From Coriobacteriia bacterium (GTDB lineage: Bacteria; Actinomycetota; Coriobacteriia; Coriobacteriales; UBA8131), in NCBI GenBank assembly GCA_009781525.1, contig WQXZ01000057.1, positions 1-9,776 of the forward strand: a DNA stretch of 9,776 nt. The letters are read 5' to 3'. The notes beneath the pieces are model-generated. The model did not search any database and was not told where the DNA came from. It was given only the letters and a program-made list of their open reading frames with translations. Positions 1-6,046 of this stretch are shown here, in pieces (position 1 is the stretch's first letter; each line of letters opens with the position of its first letter). The position numbers and the translations under genes are program-made.

Positions 1-890
1 AGCTCGACGAAGTCGATTGCGTCCTAAACGCCATGGTCGGGTCAGCTGGACTGCGCGCCAGCTTCACTGCGATAGCTGCAGGCAAACGGCTGGCGCTTGC
101 TAACAAAGAGTCCCTGGTGGTCGGTGGCGACCTGCTGATGAAAATGGCTGCGCCGGGTCAGTTGATTCCGGTCGACTCAGAGCACTCAGCAATCTTCCAG
201 TGCCTGGCAGGCGAGCGAATCGAGGATGTCGAGCGCCTCTGGTTGACAGCCTCAGGCGGCCCATTCCGCGGCTGGAGTCGCAAAGACCTGGCTAACGTGC
301 AAGCCTCCGACGCTCTGGCTCACCCAACCTGGCGGATGGGCGCAAAGATAACAATCGATAGCGCAACCATGATGAACAAAGGCTTGGAGCTAATTGAGGC
401 AATGCATCTTTTCGGTCTTCCTCTAGATAAAATCTCGGTTATTGTTCATCCGCAAAGTATCATTCACTCGATGGTGGAATACCGTGATGGAAGCATCAAA
501 GCGCAGTTGGGTGTTGCTGACATGCACACTCCGATACAGTATGCGCTTAGTTATCCAGAACGCTGGGAGAGCAAAACGCAACCATTGGACTTTTTCACAT
601 TGCGCACACTGTCGTTTCGGGCGCCGGACGTTAAGACATTTGCCTGTCTACAGCTTGCTATTGATGCAGCGACAACCGGAGGAACAGCTCCTGCTGCCCT
701 GAACGCTGCCAATGAAGAAGCTGTTGCAGCGTTCTTAGTTGGTCAGATCGGTTTCTTGAATATCGAAGACTGCGTGCGTGCGGTTTTAGAGGCGCATCAA
801 GCCAAGGAGGTGCAAAGCGTCGAGCAGCTGGAGAGTGTGGATGCTGAAGCACGCTATCAAGCCCAACTGTTCATTGCCGGTTTACAGTAA
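1..890 (+). CDS. dxr: 1-deoxy-D-xylulose 5-phosphate reductoisomerase, 3' part
   Basis: Dxr (IspC) converts 1-deoxy-D-xylulose 5-phosphate to 2-C-methyl-D-erythritol 4-phosphate using NADPH and a divalent metal, the first committed step of the MEP isoprenoid pathway in the cytoplasm. The frame is open from the window edge, so the start and roughly 90 N-terminal residues (most of the NADPH-binding fold) lie outside; 295 codons are visible, and the ATG at 33 is internal. Numbering from the first visible codon (position 3): LANKESLV at 32-39; VDSEH at 57-61 with metal ligands Asp58 and Glu60; SGGPF at 84-88; HPTW at 107-110; and DSATMMNKGLE at 119-129 with Asn125, Lys126 and the metal ligand Glu129. 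These match the E. coli active-site residues. HPQSIIHSMVEY follows at 149-160. The C-terminal helical domain is complete and ends with TAA. The gene is convergent with hcp. Identification is firm; only the 5' end is missing. Confidence 0.97.
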   Translation, partial: LDEVDCVLNAMVGSAGLRASFTAIAAGKRLALANKESLVVGGDLLMKMAAPGQLIPVDSEHSAIFQCLAGERIEDVERLWLTASGGPFRGWSRKDLANVQASDALAHPTWRMGAKITIDSATMMNKGLELIEAMHLFGLPLDKISVIVHPQSIIHSMVEYRDGSIKAQLGVADMHTPIQYALSYPERWESKTQPLDFFTLRTLSFRAPDVKTFACLQLAIDAATTGGTAPAALNAANEEAVAAFLVGQIGFLNIEDCVRAVLEAHQAKEVQSVEQLESVDAEARYQAQLFIAGLQ

Positions 891-893
891 CGC

Positions 894-908
894 ATAGCAT
901 GCTGCTAT
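894..908. repeat. short inverted repeat after dxr
   Basis: ATAGCA (894-899) and TGCTAT (903-908) form a 6-bp stem with a 3-nt loop just after the dxr stop codon. It may add to the terminator hairpin immediately downstream. It is too short to be confident about a function. Confidence 0.3.
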
Positions 909-914
909 ACATGC

Positions 915-950
915 CGACGCTGGCGAGTTACAAAGCTCTCACCAGCGTCG
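915..950. terminator. probable bidirectional terminator between dxr and hcp
   Basis: GACGCTGGCGAG (916-927) pairs with CTCACCAGCGTC (938-949) around a 10-nt loop. There is one mismatch, which becomes a G-U wobble in the minus-strand transcript, and an extra C-G pair (915/950) closes the base. The hairpin lies 25 bp after the dxr stop and 13 bp beyond the hcp stop on the other strand, as expected of a shared terminator for convergent genes. Neither side has a strong U-run, so termination may be weak or the hairpin may mainly protect 3' ends. Confidence 0.6.
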
Positions 951-962
951 ATTCGATTCTTA

Positions 963-2546
963 CTAGCCAAGAATCTTCTGCAGATCAGCTTCAGGGGTCG
1001 AAATCGGGGTTAGGTCGAATTCCTGCACCAATACATCAAGTATGTTTGGTGAAACAAACGCTGGTAGACTTGGCCCGATGTAGATATTCTTAATGCCAAG
1101 AGCCAGCAAAGTAAGCAGGATGCTGACAGCTTTCTGCTCATACCACGAGAGCACCAAGGTCAGCGGCAGCTCGTTGACCGAGCACTCAAAAGCCTCAGCC
1201 AGTGCAACCGCTACCTGTATCGCGCTGAAGGCATCGTTACACTGCCCCATATCCATAATGCGAGGAAGCCCACCGATTTCACCGATATCAAGGTCGTTAA
1301 AACGGTATTTACCGCATGCCAGCGTCAAAATCACAGTGTCTGCAGGAGTCTGCTTGACGAGCTCAGTAAAGTAACTCCGCTCCGACTTGTCTCCGTCACA
1401 GCCGCCGACCAGCAAGAAATGCCTAATCGCACCTGCCTTGACAGCATCAATCACAGTGTCCGCTACAGATAGAACCGTGTCCCTGGCAAATCCTGTCATC
1501 ATCGATTTGCCACCATTGATGCCGGTCATCGGGCGAACCTCTGCATAGCCACCCAACTCCAATGCCTTTTCAATAACAGGGAAGAAGTTCTTATCCTCAC
1601 CTATGTGAACTACGTCGGGGTAGGACATCACTGCGGTGGTGAATACCCTGTCGGCGTAGCTTTTGCGAACGGGCATCAGACAGTTGGTAGTAAACAGTAC
1701 TGGAGCGGGAATGTCAGCCAGCTCGCTTTGCTGGTTTTGCCAAGCAGTGCCGAAGTTGCCCTTCAGGTGGGCGTATTTTTTCAGCTCGGGGTAGGCGTGC
1801 GCTGGTAGCATCTCGCCGTGGGTGTAGATGTTGATGCCTTTGCCCTCGGTCTGCTCAAGCAGCAGCTTGAGGTCATAGAGGTCATGCCCAGAGATGACGA
1901 TGAATGGACCGGGTTCTATATTCATTGTGACCTGGGTTGGTTCAGGTATGCCGAAAGTGCTGGTGTTGGCTTGGTCGAGCAATGCCATGCATTTGAGATT
2001 GACGTTTCCGAGTTCAAGCACCAGGGGTAACAGCTCGTCAGCAGCCAAGTTCTCACCGATAGCCTGCAGGCCTTTTTGCAGGAAATCGAACACATCCTGG
2101 TCTGATTTACCCAGGATGCTTGCGTGATAGGCGTAGGCAGCCATACCGCGTAGGCCGAACAGCAGTAATGACTTCAGGGAGCGAATGTCCTCATCGTCTT
2201 CCCAGAGTAGGTTCATATCGTAAGCGGCATTCTTGTCGCAATCCGCATCGCAGGCTGCGCATTCTGGAACCAACCTGACTTTCTGGTCTTTGATTGCATT
2301 GATTTGTTGGGTAATGCTGTCATTGTTGAAGTTCACGTTGGTTAGCGTTGTGAACAGTCCCTCCATGATTGCCTGGTAGGTTAAGCTGTCAGGCTCTGTG
2401 CCATCCATGGCTCTGGCAAGCCCGATCAGCTCACCGGTAAGTTGGTCTTGCAGTAAGGCGGTATCAGCTTTCTTGCCACACACTCCATTTAACGTACAGG
2501 CTTTGCCACTTGCAGTCTGCTCACACTGAAAACAGAACATATTCAT
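963..2546 (-). CDS. hcp: hybrid cluster protein (hydroxylamine/NO reductase), class I
   Basis: Hcp is a cytoplasmic iron-sulfur protein. It reduces hydroxylamine in vitro and is linked to removal of nitric oxide and to protein S-nitrosylation in anaerobically grown cells. The 527-residue product has the class I N-terminal cluster motif C5-x2-C8-x8-C17-x5-C23. It also has every expected ligand of the hybrid 4Fe-2O-2S cluster: His221, Glu245, Cys289, Cys383 (the persulfide cysteine of the family), Cys411, Cys436, Glu470 and Lys472, in the same spacing as the Desulfovibrio protein. An additional cysteine group, CAACDADC (96-103), follows the first helices. The ATG at 2546 has a strong AGGAGG eight bases upstream; the ATG two codons later (2540) is less well placed. 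The gene is the second of two in a minus-strand operon, 12 bases after the ferredoxin stop codon. Its electron donor is presumably that partner protein. Identification is secure; the physiological substrate is inferred from the family. Confidence 0.97.
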   Translation of the reverse strand: MNMFCFQCEQTASGKACTLNGVCGKKADTALLQDQLTGELIGLARAMDGTEPDSLTYQAIMEGLFTTLTNVNFNNDSITQQINAIKDQKVRLVPECAACDADCDKNAAYDMNLLWEDDEDIRSLKSLLLFGLRGMAAYAYHASILGKSDQDVFDFLQKGLQAIGENLAADELLPLVLELGNVNLKCMALLDQANTSTFGIPEPTQVTMNIEPGPFIVISGHDLYDLKLLLEQTEGKGINIYTHGEMLPAHAYPELKKYAHLKGNFGTAWQNQQSELADIPAPVLFTTNCLMPVRKSYADRVFTTAVMSYPDVVHIGEDKNFFPVIEKALELGGYAEVRPMTGINGGKSMMTGFARDTVLSVADTVIDAVKAGAIRHFLLVGGCDGDKSERSYFTELVKQTPADTVILTLACGKYRFNDLDIGEIGGLPRIMDMGQCNDAFSAIQVAVALAEAFECSVNELPLTLVLSWYEQKAVSILLTLLALGIKNIYIGPSLPAFVSPNILDVLVQEFDLTPISTPEADLQKILG

Positions 2547-2554
2547 GTTCTTCT

Positions 2555-2561
2555 CCTCCTA
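2555..2561 (-). promoter_or_regulatory. hcp ribosome binding site overlapping the upstream stop codon
   Basis: On the minus strand the TAG stop of the ferredoxin gene (2561-2559) shares its AG with the AGGAGG Shine-Dalgarno motif of hcp (2560-2555), eight bases before the hcp ATG. Ribosomes finishing the first gene therefore sit on the initiation site of the second, which favours translational coupling and similar yields of the two proteins. Confidence 0.8.
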
Positions 2562-3302
2562 ATTCTTTTGTTTGCCATCGGTAGTGAAGATGATTACCTG
2601 CTGGGGAATCGATTTGCCAGAGTTGGCGATTGCGGTTTTGACTGCGGCCTCGATTCCGCTACAGCAGGGTACTTCCATTCGGGTAACTGTGATTGACGCT
2701 ATGTCGTTCGATGTGATGATTTCGGTCAGCTTATCGGTGTAGTCGATGCCATCCAGCTTGGGGCAGCCGATCAAGGTGACGCGGTTTTTCATGAACTCGC
2801 TGTGAAAGTTGCCGTAGGCATAGGCAGAACAGTCGGCAGCAATCAGCAGGTTGGCGTTCTGGTAAAACGATGCCCGGGTAGAGACCAGCTTGATCTGCAC
2901 CGGCCAGTTGTTCAGGTGGGTGCCTGGAGCCGATGGTGCGAGTTGCTCAGGTTCATGCATGTGGGCAGGCTCATCGAGGTCGGTGGGGTGGGGGTGGTCA
3001 CCGCCGCTGCTGGTGTGGTCATGGCTGCCCGAGCCGTAGTCGCCATCGGTGTGACCTGTGGTGATTTTCTGAAGATTTACCATAACCGCTGCTTCGTCGT
3101 AGTCGGCTGCTTCACGGCGCTCAAAGCTGATTGCCTCTTGCGGGCAAGCGGGCAAGCAGTCGCCAAGCCCATCGCAATAGTCGTCTCTAAGTAGTGTTGC
3201 CTTGCCATCAATCAAGCCGATTGCTCCTTCGTGGCAGGCAGCAACGCATAGCTCGCAGCCATCACACTTTTCTTTGTCGATTCTAATTATCTGTCTGATC
3301 AT
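2559..3302 (-). CDS. 4Fe-4S ferredoxin-like protein with His-rich linker, hcp partner
   Basis: This 247-residue protein probably passes electrons to Hcp. Residues 1-60 form a bacterial ferredoxin domain. The first cluster motif is C13-x2-C16-x2-C19-x3-C23; the second is C43-x5-C49-x3-C53-Pro, where the usual second cysteine is replaced within CDGLGDC, a variant known in ferredoxins of this kind. Residues 82-120 are an acidic, glycine- and histidine-rich linker with seven histidines (84, 94, 96, 103, 105, 114, 116), a possible metal-binding or flexible hinge region. The C-terminal domain (130-247) carries conserved-looking cysteines at 158 (DCSAYAYGNFH), 180 (GCPKLD) and the pair 213-214 (VPCCSG), suggesting another metal or redox site; I cannot name its family. 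The ATG at 3302 has GGAGG (3314-3310) seven bases upstream. No signal peptide or membrane segment is visible. The ferredoxin assignment is firm; electron transfer to Hcp is inferred from operon context. Confidence 0.88.
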   Translation of the reverse strand: MIRQIIRIDKEKCDGCELCVAACHEGAIGLIDGKATLLRDDYCDGLGDCLPACPQEAISFERREAADYDEAAVMVNLQKITTGHTDGDYGSGSHDHTSSGGDHPHPTDLDEPAHMHEPEQLAPSAPGTHLNNWPVQIKLVSTRASFYQNANLLIAADCSAYAYGNFHSEFMKNRVTLIGCPKLDGIDYTDKLTEIITSNDIASITVTRMEVPCCSGIEAAVKTAIANSGKSIPQQVIIFTTDGKQKN

Positions 3303-3443
3303 AGTAAGACCTCCAAAACCTCCGAAAGCTCCAACGGCTCAAAAACTCTAACGCCCCTGAAACCTCCAACGACTCAAAATCTCCAACGCCCCTGAAACCT
3401 CCAACGACTCCAACGCCCCCGAAACCTCCCTTTACTGATTTAT
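3303..3443 (-). promoter_or_regulatory. long 5' leader of the ferredoxin-hcp operon
   Basis: If transcription starts near 3443, seven bases after the -10 box TATCAT, the minus-strand mRNA has a leader of about 141 nt made mostly of the 35-bp tandem repeats. Read as RNA, it is purine- and G-rich and contains GGAGG five times (plus-strand CCTCC at 3310-3314, 3319-3323, 3363-3367, 3398-3402 and 3425-3429). Only the copy at 3310-3314 is correctly spaced before the ATG. The others are potential decoy or standby ribosome sites. No known riboswitch pattern was recognised. Confidence 0.45.
3324..3430. repeat. 35-bp tandem repeat, three copies plus a fragment
   Basis: Copy A is 3324-3358, copy B 3359-3393, copy C 3394-3420 (lacking about 8 bp of the unit) and a 10-base fragment GAAACCTCCC is 3421-3430. 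The unit begins GAAACCTCCAACGACTC and ends CCAACGCCCCT. A differs from B at several positions, while B and C are nearly identical outside the deletion, so B and C look like the most recent duplication. The plus strand is pyrimidine- and A-rich. The array fills most of the gap between the divergent operons, on the hcp side of the promoters. Confidence 0.9.
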
Positions 3444-3448
3444 GAGGG

Positions 3449-3454
3449 TATGAT
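3449..3454 (+). promoter_or_regulatory. candidate -10 box of the regulator gene
   Basis: TATGAT on the plus strand differs from TATAAT at one position and would start transcription near 3461, giving a leader of about 44 nt. It overlaps the opposed hcp -10 box almost completely, so the two promoters would compete. No convincing -35 element is visible. Confidence 0.4.
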
Positions 3455-3455
3455 A
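3450..3455 (-). promoter_or_regulatory. candidate -10 box of the ferredoxin-hcp operon
   Basis: TATCAT reads on the minus strand at 3455-3450 and would give a start near 3443. No good -35 hexamer lies 17 bases upstream, as expected of an activator-dependent promoter. The 5-4-5 palindrome at 3478-3491 is centred 29.5 bases upstream of the hexamer's first base, which equals -41.5, the class II position for Crp/Fnr activators. Confidence 0.45.
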
Positions 3456-3464
3456 GTGTGTCAT

Positions 3465-3491
3465 TTGCAATATTTCGGTTGCAAAAGCAAC
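3465..3491. promoter_or_regulatory. candidate Crp/Fnr-family (HcpR-like) operator
   Basis: GTTGC-AAAA-GCAAC (3478-3491) is a perfect 5-4-5 palindrome. Its geometry resembles Fnr sites (TTGAT-N4-ATCAA) and the GTAAC-N4-GTTAC type described for HcpR regulators of clostridia. A second self-palindromic TTGCAA (3465-3470) lies 8 bases before the TTGCAA inside the main site, so a second half-site or dimer could bind. The palindrome ends 13 bases before the regulator's ATG. It is therefore placed to activate hcp on one side and repress the regulator on the other. The motif is seen directly; the protein that binds it is inferred. Confidence 0.5.
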
Positions 3492-3504
3492 GAAAGGGTG
3501 GTAA

Positions 3505-4161
3505 ATGCGACAAATATTTGAAATAGTCAAGGACAATCTCTTATTTACTGATATCAGTTTCAGCGACTTTGAACAGATGCTTGACTGTATGACTGCTAAG
3601 GTCGCCAAGTATGGAAAAGACGAGATCATTCTGTTGTCGGGTGACACAATCGACTTTGTCGGACTGGTTTTGTCTGGTAGCGTGCGTATTATCAAAGAGG
3701 ATTTCGAGGGACGCACCACGATTTATGACGAGGTTGGCGTTTCTGAGGCGTTCGGCGAGGTCTTTGCCTGTGTTGAGGCTGCGCATAGTCCTGTTACCAT
3801 AGTCTCCGCGGAAGCCTCGGAGATTCTATTCATCGATTATCGCAAAATCATCTCTTACTGCAGCAACGCCTGCCCTTTTCACTCTCAGTTGATTGCCAAC
3901 ATGCTGAAACTGGTTGCCAGGAAAGCGCAGATGCTGAACCAGAAAATCGAGATTCTCTCTCAGCGTACAATCAGGGACAAGCTGATGTGCTACTTTAACT
4001 TCGAGCGAGGTGCAGCAACGAAATTCAAGGTTCCATACAACCGGGGAGAGATGGCAGACTATGTTTGCGTGGATCGTAGCGCGATGTCGAAGGAACTATC
4101 CAAAATGCGCGACGAAGGTCTGATCGAGTACTTCAAAAACGAGTTCGAGATACTGCAATAG
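3505..4161 (+). CDS. Crp/Fnr-family transcription regulator, probable regulator of hcp
   Basis: This 218-residue protein has the Crp/Fnr architecture: a cyclic-nucleotide-binding-like beta-roll at about 12-115, a long dimerisation helix at about 123-150, and a C-terminal winged helix-turn-helix at about 151-218. The recognition helix lies near DRSAMSKELSKMRDEGLI (190-207). It lacks the N-terminal four-cysteine cluster of Fnr, and I see no clear cAMP-binding signature, so the signal may be bound otherwise (heme in some HcpR proteins). Cysteines at 28, 89, 119, 123, 162 and 188 are scattered. The ATG at 3505 follows GAAAGG (3492-3497) with a seven-base gap. The gene is divergent from the ferredoxin-hcp operon, the usual arrangement for a local regulator, and a fitting palindrome lies in the shared region. 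The family is certain; the role as HcpR-type activator of hcp is inferred from position and operator. Confidence 0.88.
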   Translation: MRQIFEIVKDNLLFTDISFSDFEQMLDCMTAKVAKYGKDEIILLSGDTIDFVGLVLSGSVRIIKEDFEGRTTIYDEVGVSEAFGEVFACVEAAHSPVTIVSAEASEILFIDYRKIISYCSNACPFHSQLIANMLKLVARKAQMLNQKIEILSQRTIRDKLMCYFNFERGAATKFKVPYNRGEMADYVCVDRSAMSKELSKMRDEGLIEYFKNEFEILQ

Positions 4162-4199
4162 TGGGCTTCATAACAGGCTGCGAAAGCAAAGGCTAGCTT

Positions 4200-4637
4200 A
4201 TGAGGAAAGCCCGAGCCATATTGATTGCTGCTCTGGTTTTATGCATGACAGTGGCAGTAGGCATCACTTTTTCTATCAGTCAGAAGGCGAAGCAGCAAAC
4301 CCCCAGCGTTCGATTGATCAGTGAAGGTAGCTACTATTCGGATTTTGAGGTTGTAGACGATCAGGTGCTCATTTGCTGTCGGGTCACCATCGAGAACCCG
4401 ACAACCAGCGACCTTTCAATTAGGATAATTGCAGATTTCCCTGATGACGTTGCTGCAGGTTTGCTTGCTGATGCGCAGTTGTTTGCGGTTGACTCAAACA
4501 CCGGGGAGGCTACCTTTGTGATTCCAGCAAACTCGCGAGTGACGATAGATATAACCTTCTTGGGAGAATTTGCAGGAACAGCCGTTAAACATGATCGCAT
4601 GCTCCCTTCGATAGAGGTTATCATTGTTGAAGGGTGA
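4200..4637 (+). CDS. small membrane-anchored protein of unknown function
   Basis: I do not recognise this 145-residue protein. Residues 2-5 are basic and 6-26 are hydrophobic (ILIAALVLCMTVAVGITFSI), an N-terminal signal-anchor or uncleaved signal peptide. The Cys at 15 follows Leu-Val-Leu, which is not an acceptable lipobox. The rest alternates hydrophobic and polar residues, with segments such as QVLICCRVTIENPTTSDLSI and NSRVTIDITFLGEFAG. This suggests a compact beta-sandwich outside the membrane, similar in outline to small extracytoplasmic immunoglobulin-like domains. The tandem Cys59-Cys60 could pair or bind a ligand. The ATG at 4200 has AAAGG (4188-4192) seven bases upstream, and the gap of 38 bp from the regulator suggests co-transcription. 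It may belong to the hcp regulatory unit or be unrelated. The gene is probably real; the function is unknown. Confidence 0.75.
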   Translation: MRKARAILIAALVLCMTVAVGITFSISQKAKQQTPSVRLISEGSYYSDFEVVDDQVLICCRVTIENPTTSDLSIRIIADFPDDVAAGLLADAQLFAVDSNTGEATFVIPANSRVTIDITFLGEFAGTAVKHDRMLPSIEVIIVEG

Positions 4638-4714
4638 CCGTTCTGTCTCGCGTGGCAATCCAAACAAAAGTCTGGCAAGTAACCCGCGTGCCGCTGTTTA
4701 CAGGCCGTAAGGGT

Positions 4715-4723
4715 TTATCCACA
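4715..4723 (+). promoter_or_regulatory. perfect DnaA box upstream of rseP
   Basis: TTATCCACA matches the DnaA box consensus exactly and continues TG, as does the copy at 7603-7611. It ends nine bases before the candidate rseP -10 box, so a bound DnaA would cover the core promoter. A single 9-mer can arise by chance, so its role is uncertain. Confidence 0.45.
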
Positions 4724-4732
4724 TGTTAAGGC

Positions 4733-4738
4733 TATACT
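4733..4738 (+). promoter_or_regulatory. rseP -10 box implying a leaderless transcript
   Basis: TATACT matches TATAAT at five of six positions and ends seven bases before the rseP ATG, which places the transcription start at or within a base of the initiation codon. No Shine-Dalgarno sequence lies at the usual distance. Both facts agree with leaderless mRNA, which is common in Actinomycetota. No convincing -35 hexamer is visible. Confidence 0.5.
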
Positions 4739-4745
4739 AGTCAGC

Positions 4746-6041
4746 ATGGGTATTCTATTGAATTCGGTGAACACGATTTTTTGGGGACTGGTGATGTTCT
4801 CGCTGATTGTTTTTGTGCATGAGGCGGGGCACTACACAGCTGCCAGATTGTGCGGGATGAGGGTGCGCGAGTTCATGATTGGGCTACCGGGGCCGAATAT
4901 CGGCTTTACGATCGGCGACACCAAGTATGGCGTGACGCCGATTCTGCTAGGTGGATATGCGCTGATTGCCGGTATGCAATTCGAGTCCGAGAGCGAGACC
5001 TTGGCGAATTCGCTGGCGGTGTTGGCTGATTATGGTGAGCTTGACACCCAAGCAGCATATCGTCTAGACAGAGTTCTCGGTTATGAGTTCAGCACCGACT
5101 TAGAACAGCTTGCCGACTGGGGAACCGTTCATCAAACCAAACTGAAGCAGGGCGAGCACCTTTATCAGATGCGCGCGATGGATGGTTTTGCCAGGGGAGA
5201 AGCGCGCAGGCTTGACGACTCGATTGGTATGATTGCCAGCGAGCGTAAGAAGACCTTCCTGGGTGCGTCGTATACAAAACGCGTTATCATGCTGATTACC
5301 GGCGCGGTCTTTAACCTGGCTTTTGCTATTACTGTTTTTACTGTGGCAATGATGATGGTCGGGGACTTAGAGCCCAGCACTACCATCGCACAGACCACAG
5401 AGGGGTCACCAGCTGAGGCAAATGGTGTCGTTGCAGGAGATATTCTTATTTCTATCGATGGCCAGGTGATTCTTACGTGGGACGATTTTTATGAGCTGAT
5501 TGGAACCTATAATCCTGGTGATACAGTGGTATTGGTTGTCGAAAGGGATGAGCAACCGGTTAGCATGGTGATCACTCTGGCGGAGGGTAGCGGAGGCAGA
5601 GCCTATCTCGGAGTGTCTTCAGCCTCCCAGCAGGTTCCGGTAAGCTTTTCTGTTGCGTTTCGGCGCTCGGTTGGTTTTATTGGATTCGTCGCAATAGCTA
5701 TTGTGGGCTTATTCAATCCAGCTACATTTGGGGAGACAATCAGCCAATCCTCTTCGGTGGTTGGCATTTCGGTTGAGGCATCCAATGCTGCTGCTGCTGG
5801 TTTTATGCCATTCATCATCTTGGCTGCTGCATTATCGATTTCGATTGGCCTTATGAACCTGCTACCTTTGCCACCACTTGATGGTGGAAAGATCGTGCTT
5901 GAGACAATACAGCGCATTATCAAGCGGCCGATTCCGATGAAGATTATCACCAGCATCTCTTTGTTCGTACTGGTGCTTTTTGGCCTGCTGTTTGTGGTAG
6001 TTACCTGGCAGGATATTCAGCGTTACATTCTGGGAGGATGA
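4746..6041 (+). CDS. rseP: RIP zinc metalloprotease (site-2 protease family)
   Basis: This is a 431-residue intramembrane protease of the RseP/RasP (M50) family, which cuts transmembrane anti-sigma factors and leftover signal peptides. The zinc-binding HEAGH is at 25-29 inside the first membrane segment (about 11-31). After the ILLGGYALIAGM loop (66-77) comes an unusually long, mostly acidic and helical insert of roughly 90 residues (80-170). The second membrane segment is at about 179-206, with GAVFN at 186-190. The PDZ domain spans about 213-282 (SPAEANGVVAGDILISIDG at 221-239). The C-terminal catalytic segments include NLLPLPPLDGG (371-381), whose Asp379 is the third zinc ligand, and a last membrane helix at 400-419. 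All catalytic residues are present. The start is the first ATG after a -10 box and has no ribosome site. Its stop codon lies five bases before the ispG start. The family is certain; the substrate is unknown. Confidence 0.95.
   Translation: MGILLNSVNTIFWGLVMFSLIVFVHEAGHYTAARLCGMRVREFMIGLPGPNIGFTIGDTKYGVTPILLGGYALIAGMQFESESETLANSLAVLADYGELDTQAAYRLDRVLGYEFSTDLEQLADWGTVHQTKLKQGEHLYQMRAMDGFARGEARRLDDSIGMIASERKKTFLGASYTKRVIMLITGAVFNLAFAITVFTVAMMMVGDLEPSTTIAQTTEGSPAEANGVVAGDILISIDGQVILTWDDFYELIGTYNPGDTVVLVVERDEQPVSMVITLAEGSGGRAYLGVSSASQQVPVSFSVAFRRSVGFIGFVAIAIVGLFNPATFGETISQSSSVVGISVEASNAAAAGFMPFIILAAALSISIGLMNLLPLPPLDGGKIVLETIQRIIKRPIPMKIITSISLFVLVLFGLLFVVVTWQDIQRYILGG
6032..6037 (+). promoter_or_regulatory. 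Shine-Dalgarno that decides the ispG start
   Basis: GGGAGG lies inside the last codons of rseP. It abuts the ATG at 6038 with no spacer, which is unusable, but stands nine bases before the ATG at 6047. The latter is therefore the likely start. Confidence 0.75.
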
Positions 6042-6046
6042 GCGTT

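Noticed and set aside
3283..3513. 76-codon minus-strand frame through the tandem repeats
   Set aside because: It overlaps the well-supported ferredoxin start in another frame, and its Gly/Val-rich middle is simply the repeat.
4200..4260. Lipoprotein signal in the small membrane protein
   Set aside because: Cys15 is preceded by Leu-Val-Leu; a lipobox needs a small residue just before Cys.
6038..6046. ATG at 6038 as the ispG start
   Set aside because: It directly abuts the Shine-Dalgarno with no spacer; 6047 has the right spacing.
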